In this document: in pieces, positions 44,601-45,733 of the stretch
Numbering within the stretch: position 1 is the first letter of the stretch
How the letters are laid out: the number at the start of each line of letters is the position of its first letter
Origin: an uncultured Lachnospiraceae bacterium
GTDB taxonomy: Bacteria; Bacillota; Clostridia; Lachnospirales; Lachnospiraceae
Direction of reading: 5' to 3'
DNA: 45,733 nucleotides
Assembly: GCA_902786515.1 (NCBI GenBank)
Contig: CADADA010000024.1
Location: 1 to 45,733 of the forward strand
Notes under the pieces: model-generated
What the model was told of the DNA's origin: nothing
Seen by the model: the letters and a program-made list of their open reading frames with translations, nothing else
Database searches by the model: none
Made by a program: the position numbers and the translations under genes

Positions 44601-45015
44601 TTTCTATCTGTTTTTCTCCAATACCATACTGGTAAAACTCTGATATTAAAGATTTTACTTCATCTACAAATCCCGGGTATGCTATTTTCGAGCCAAAAAT
44701 TTTTAATACATCCTTTTTTTCTTCCATAACCTTTCGAAGCACCATGCATTTTCCTGAATCATCAAGTAATTCGTTCATATACATGCCGGTCTCTTCAAAT
44801 ACTCTTACCGCCAGTCTGTTAAAACTCACAATATCGACATTCATCGTACCTTTATTCTCTGACATCTCAACTATAGTCTTTTGTGTTTCTAATGTGTACT
44901 GTTCAGGTACTACCACAAAATATCTGTGGTTTCTGTTTTCATTTTTCACACAATCACGATACAACGTATATGTTTTTCCACTTCCACTGCTTCCTAATAT
45001 TAATTTCAGACCCAT
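41635..45015 (-). CDS. addB: AddB subunit of helicase-nuclease AddAB
   Basis: The 1126 residues have an N-terminal ATP-binding helicase-like fold (LILGSSGSGKTYTLYRDC), the mid-region FMGVNDGIVPKNTGGGG, and a C-terminal nuclease with IIDYKSG. Iron-sulfur cysteines are expected from ETYASCAYRHFILYG and NPCEYCDFKSICRFD, as in Bacillus AddB. The length matches the family. The first gene of the addB-addA-S66 peptidase run. The 111-base gap upstream separates it from a divergent + strand gene. Confidence 0.97.
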   Translation of the reverse strand: MGLKLILGSSGSGKTYTLYRDCVKNENRNHRYFVVVPEQYTLETQKTIVEMSENKGTMNVDIVSFNRLAVRVFEETGMYMNELLDDSGKCMVLRKVMEEKKDVLKIFGSKIAYPGFVDEVKSLISEFYQYGIGEKQIENIIETSGHHHLLKGKMEDISIILKAFQEFMKERYMVPEELMERLCEEIHKSDMIKNSTITFDGFTGFTTMQYRVIEQLIRCSGEVIVTVTIPEHVENEDVFSLSLTTISRLKRLAEDAGTGIEVNVLPDEKNYRLKSSGALRYIEKNLFSYNGKKFVEETEEISIFEAPDIVKECDFVCKEINRLVRENGYRYKDIAVVTGDIERYSHSLEQAFRYYEIPAFIDSNRQMNHNPFIEAIKSLIDVVDNNYDYESMFRYLRCGMADMDIEDIDRIENYVIQYGISSYKRWNMEWKNADDDLNSGKEHILLKLNPLYHDLKKKNITVRELTGILYDFIESEEMQKKLWLYEKQFAEEGNLSLSKEYSQIYGKVMILFDKVVSLLGDEKMKLKDYKGILESGFAEIKVGMIPPTIDRVVVGDMERTRLGNIKTMFFMGVNDGIVPKNTGGGGILSETDRRFLEESKIELSPTRRQNAFIQKFYLYLNITKMSEKLFITYSQTNTEGNSIRPSYLIQLLCNKIECLKIQSTEKTYSLTDNISTKKTVERVAASGLRDYIAGIKDIDDEWKEIYSVLVKTGDYNKIADAAFYRANVTNLEKAVSNAIYGENIRGSVSRLETYASCAYRHFILYGLNLVKRRRFEITPADVGNIYHNSLEIFSRKLRDKNLKWGEISDESRKIFVRDAMEVVSAYYEGTAIHGSARNEYQLKRIYDVLDRTTWALCNQIRAGEFEPEGYEVEFDSLKTSETMKFDLEDGGVMSLKGIIDRMDMYETDENIYIKIIDYKSGNKQFDILDVYNGLQLQLVLYMEAALDMAGKNIRGKKVIPAGIFYYDINNPVADSEVGEDIEKELLINMRPNGVVNQSDEVIRAMDKMHQEGETGSSLVIPVSYKKDGVRASGNIISERDFDMLIRFVHEKTKRLGSDMHKGIIDKNPYRMNDSSKKNPCEYCDFKSICRFDTGIAGNEFRNINKIKPEEVWQKIRKAGEGCANMD

Positions 45016-45126
45016 TTACACCAATTCCTCATTTCATAAGCATTTTCTCACAATTACATTTATTCTATCATACTTTTTAAGTAAATTTAATATAAATAAG
45101 TATAAAAGTAAAAGGAGCGTTTAAAT

Positions 45127-45561
45127 ATGAATTCTAATCCAAAAATAGTCGTATTACATCTGAAGGAGCTGATATATACTGCAATATTTTTATCATTTGC
45201 AATTCTATTAATGATTCTTTTAATATTTATGTTTAAGAACAATAATAAAAAGAAAGAGGAAGCCTTAGGCACCTACAAACCCGGTGTTTATACCAAAGCT
45301 CTTTCCATTAATCAATCTCCAATTGAACTTCAGATAACTGTTGACAAAGATAATATCAACGCTGTTGAATTCAAGAATATTGATGACTCTATAAGTGTGA
45401 TGTATCCGCTTATGATATCATCAATGGAAGATATTTCAAAGCAAATAGTAGATTCACAATCTCTCGATAGCATTACTTATTCCGGCGACTGCAAATACAC
45501 ATATTCAACCTTAATATCAAATATCAGGTCTGCCCTTGAAAAAGCAGCTGCAGATTCCTGA
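45127..45561 (+). CDS. Small membrane-anchored protein with FMN-binding-like C-terminal domain
   Basis: The 144 residues have one transmembrane helix (about 15-37), a basic stop-transfer stretch (38-45) and an extracytoplasmic domain. The latter begins GTYKPGVYTKAL and continues LQITVDKDNINAVEFKNID. The pattern resembles small FMN-binding (RnfG/NosR-like) domains in fold but is short, and the flavin-linking Ser/Thr motif is not obvious, so the family is tentative. AAAGGAG lies 10 nt before the ATG. Divergent from addB. Confidence 0.7.
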   Translation: MNSNPKIVVLHLKELIYTAIFLSFAILLMILLIFMFKNNNKKKEEALGTYKPGVYTKALSINQSPIELQITVDKDNINAVEFKNIDDSISVMYPLMISSMEDISKQIVDSQSLDSITYSGDCKYTYSTLISNIRSALEKAAADS

Positions 45562-45733
45562 TAATCGAGTAGGAGGGGGATTTGAATAATCCCCCGACAT
45601 ATATCCGAGATTGGCTATCTCTTTGTTTGTTAGTGCCCTATTAAGTGCTATTGCCGAACGCCATACACCTTTACGGCTGTTGGCGAGTTCAAATACCACC
45701 CATTCGGGCAGGTTAAGGCTCCGCAGTTTCCTT
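45517..45733 (-). CDS. Partial: C-terminus resembling group II intron reverse transcriptase/maturase
   Basis: The reading frame enters from the right edge and carries LRSLNLPEWVVFELANSRKG and VWRSAIALNRALTNKEIANL. These match in pattern the domain X / thumb end of group II intron-encoded proteins, which typically has ANSRKGYWR and then ALTNERL. The base composition (near 50% GC over 45640-45733) is higher than in the neighbours, which supports transfer. The likeness stops near 45605. The last 30 codons overlap the end of the + strand gene and do not look like the family. No domain V/VI hairpin of an intron follows, so the element appears to be cut short here. Confidence 0.5.
   Translation of the reverse strand, partial: RKLRSLNLPEWVVFELANSRKGVWRSAIALNRALTNKEIANLGYMSGDYSNPPPTRLSGICSCFFKGRPDI

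Overview
The window looks like chromosomal DNA of an anaerobic low-GC Firmicute, most probably a Lachnospiraceae (class Clostridia). The evidence is the AT-rich composition, the strong AGGAGG-type ribosome sites, an oxygen-sensitive pyruvate formate-lyase with its activase, a redox sensor Rex, AddAB instead of RecBCD, a MazF gene next to alanine racemase, and an eukaryotic-type NADP isocitrate dehydrogenase. Almost every gene is on the - strand. The exceptions are an ABC-F ATPase, a carbamate kinase and a small membrane protein near the right edge. I see no rRNA, tRNA, CRISPR array or complete insertion sequence.

Layout. 1-1.2 kb: a terminator and a small secreted protein. 1.2-11.4 kb: a compact same-strand cluster read PP2C phosphatase, Ser/Thr kinase, a one-pass membrane protein with an acidic Thr-rich tail, a multi-pass membrane protein, and a 2274-residue membrane-anchored Ig-like surface protein. 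This is the best candidate for an undescribed signalling and surface system. 11.7-13.5 kb: a secreted papain-like peptidase with a calcium-loop motif and a possible starch-binding tail. 13.7-21.8 kb: a long rex-led run (rex, coiled-coil protein, NAD(P)HX repair enzyme, alr, mazF, CNNM/CorC-type CBS protein, yebC, citrate synthase). 21.9-26.2 kb: divergent ABC-F gene, a cluster of DnaA-box-like sites, D-Ala-D-Ala ligase, carbamate kinase. 26.2-30.4 kb: DUF1653 protein, isocitrate dehydrogenase, degenerate receiver protein, cytoplasmic subtilase, NYN-domain protein. 30.5-33.7 kb: pflA and pflB. 33.8-36.2 kb: a small CarD-like protein and two CobW-type GTPases, one fused to a YcgQ-like domain and one with a large His-rich metal-binding linker. 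36.2-45.0 kb: lipoprotein, S66 carboxypeptidase, addA, addB. 45.1-45.7 kb: a membrane-anchored small protein, then a GC-richer fragment resembling the C-terminus of a group II intron reverse transcriptase, cut by the window edge.

How they fit. Citrate synthase and NADP-IDH supply 2-oxoglutarate for glutamate. PflB/PflA and Rex belong to fermentative redox balance. Alr and Ddl feed D-Ala-D-Ala to the cell wall, and the S66 peptidase trims it. AddAB handles double-strand break repair.

The most unusual non-coding signal is a structured element of about 110-140 nt. It is present twice, directly before the Shine-Dalgarno sites of two unrelated genes (the PP2C phosphatase and rex). It has matching hairpins with compensatory changes and a CCTCC segment that could pair with the ribosome site.
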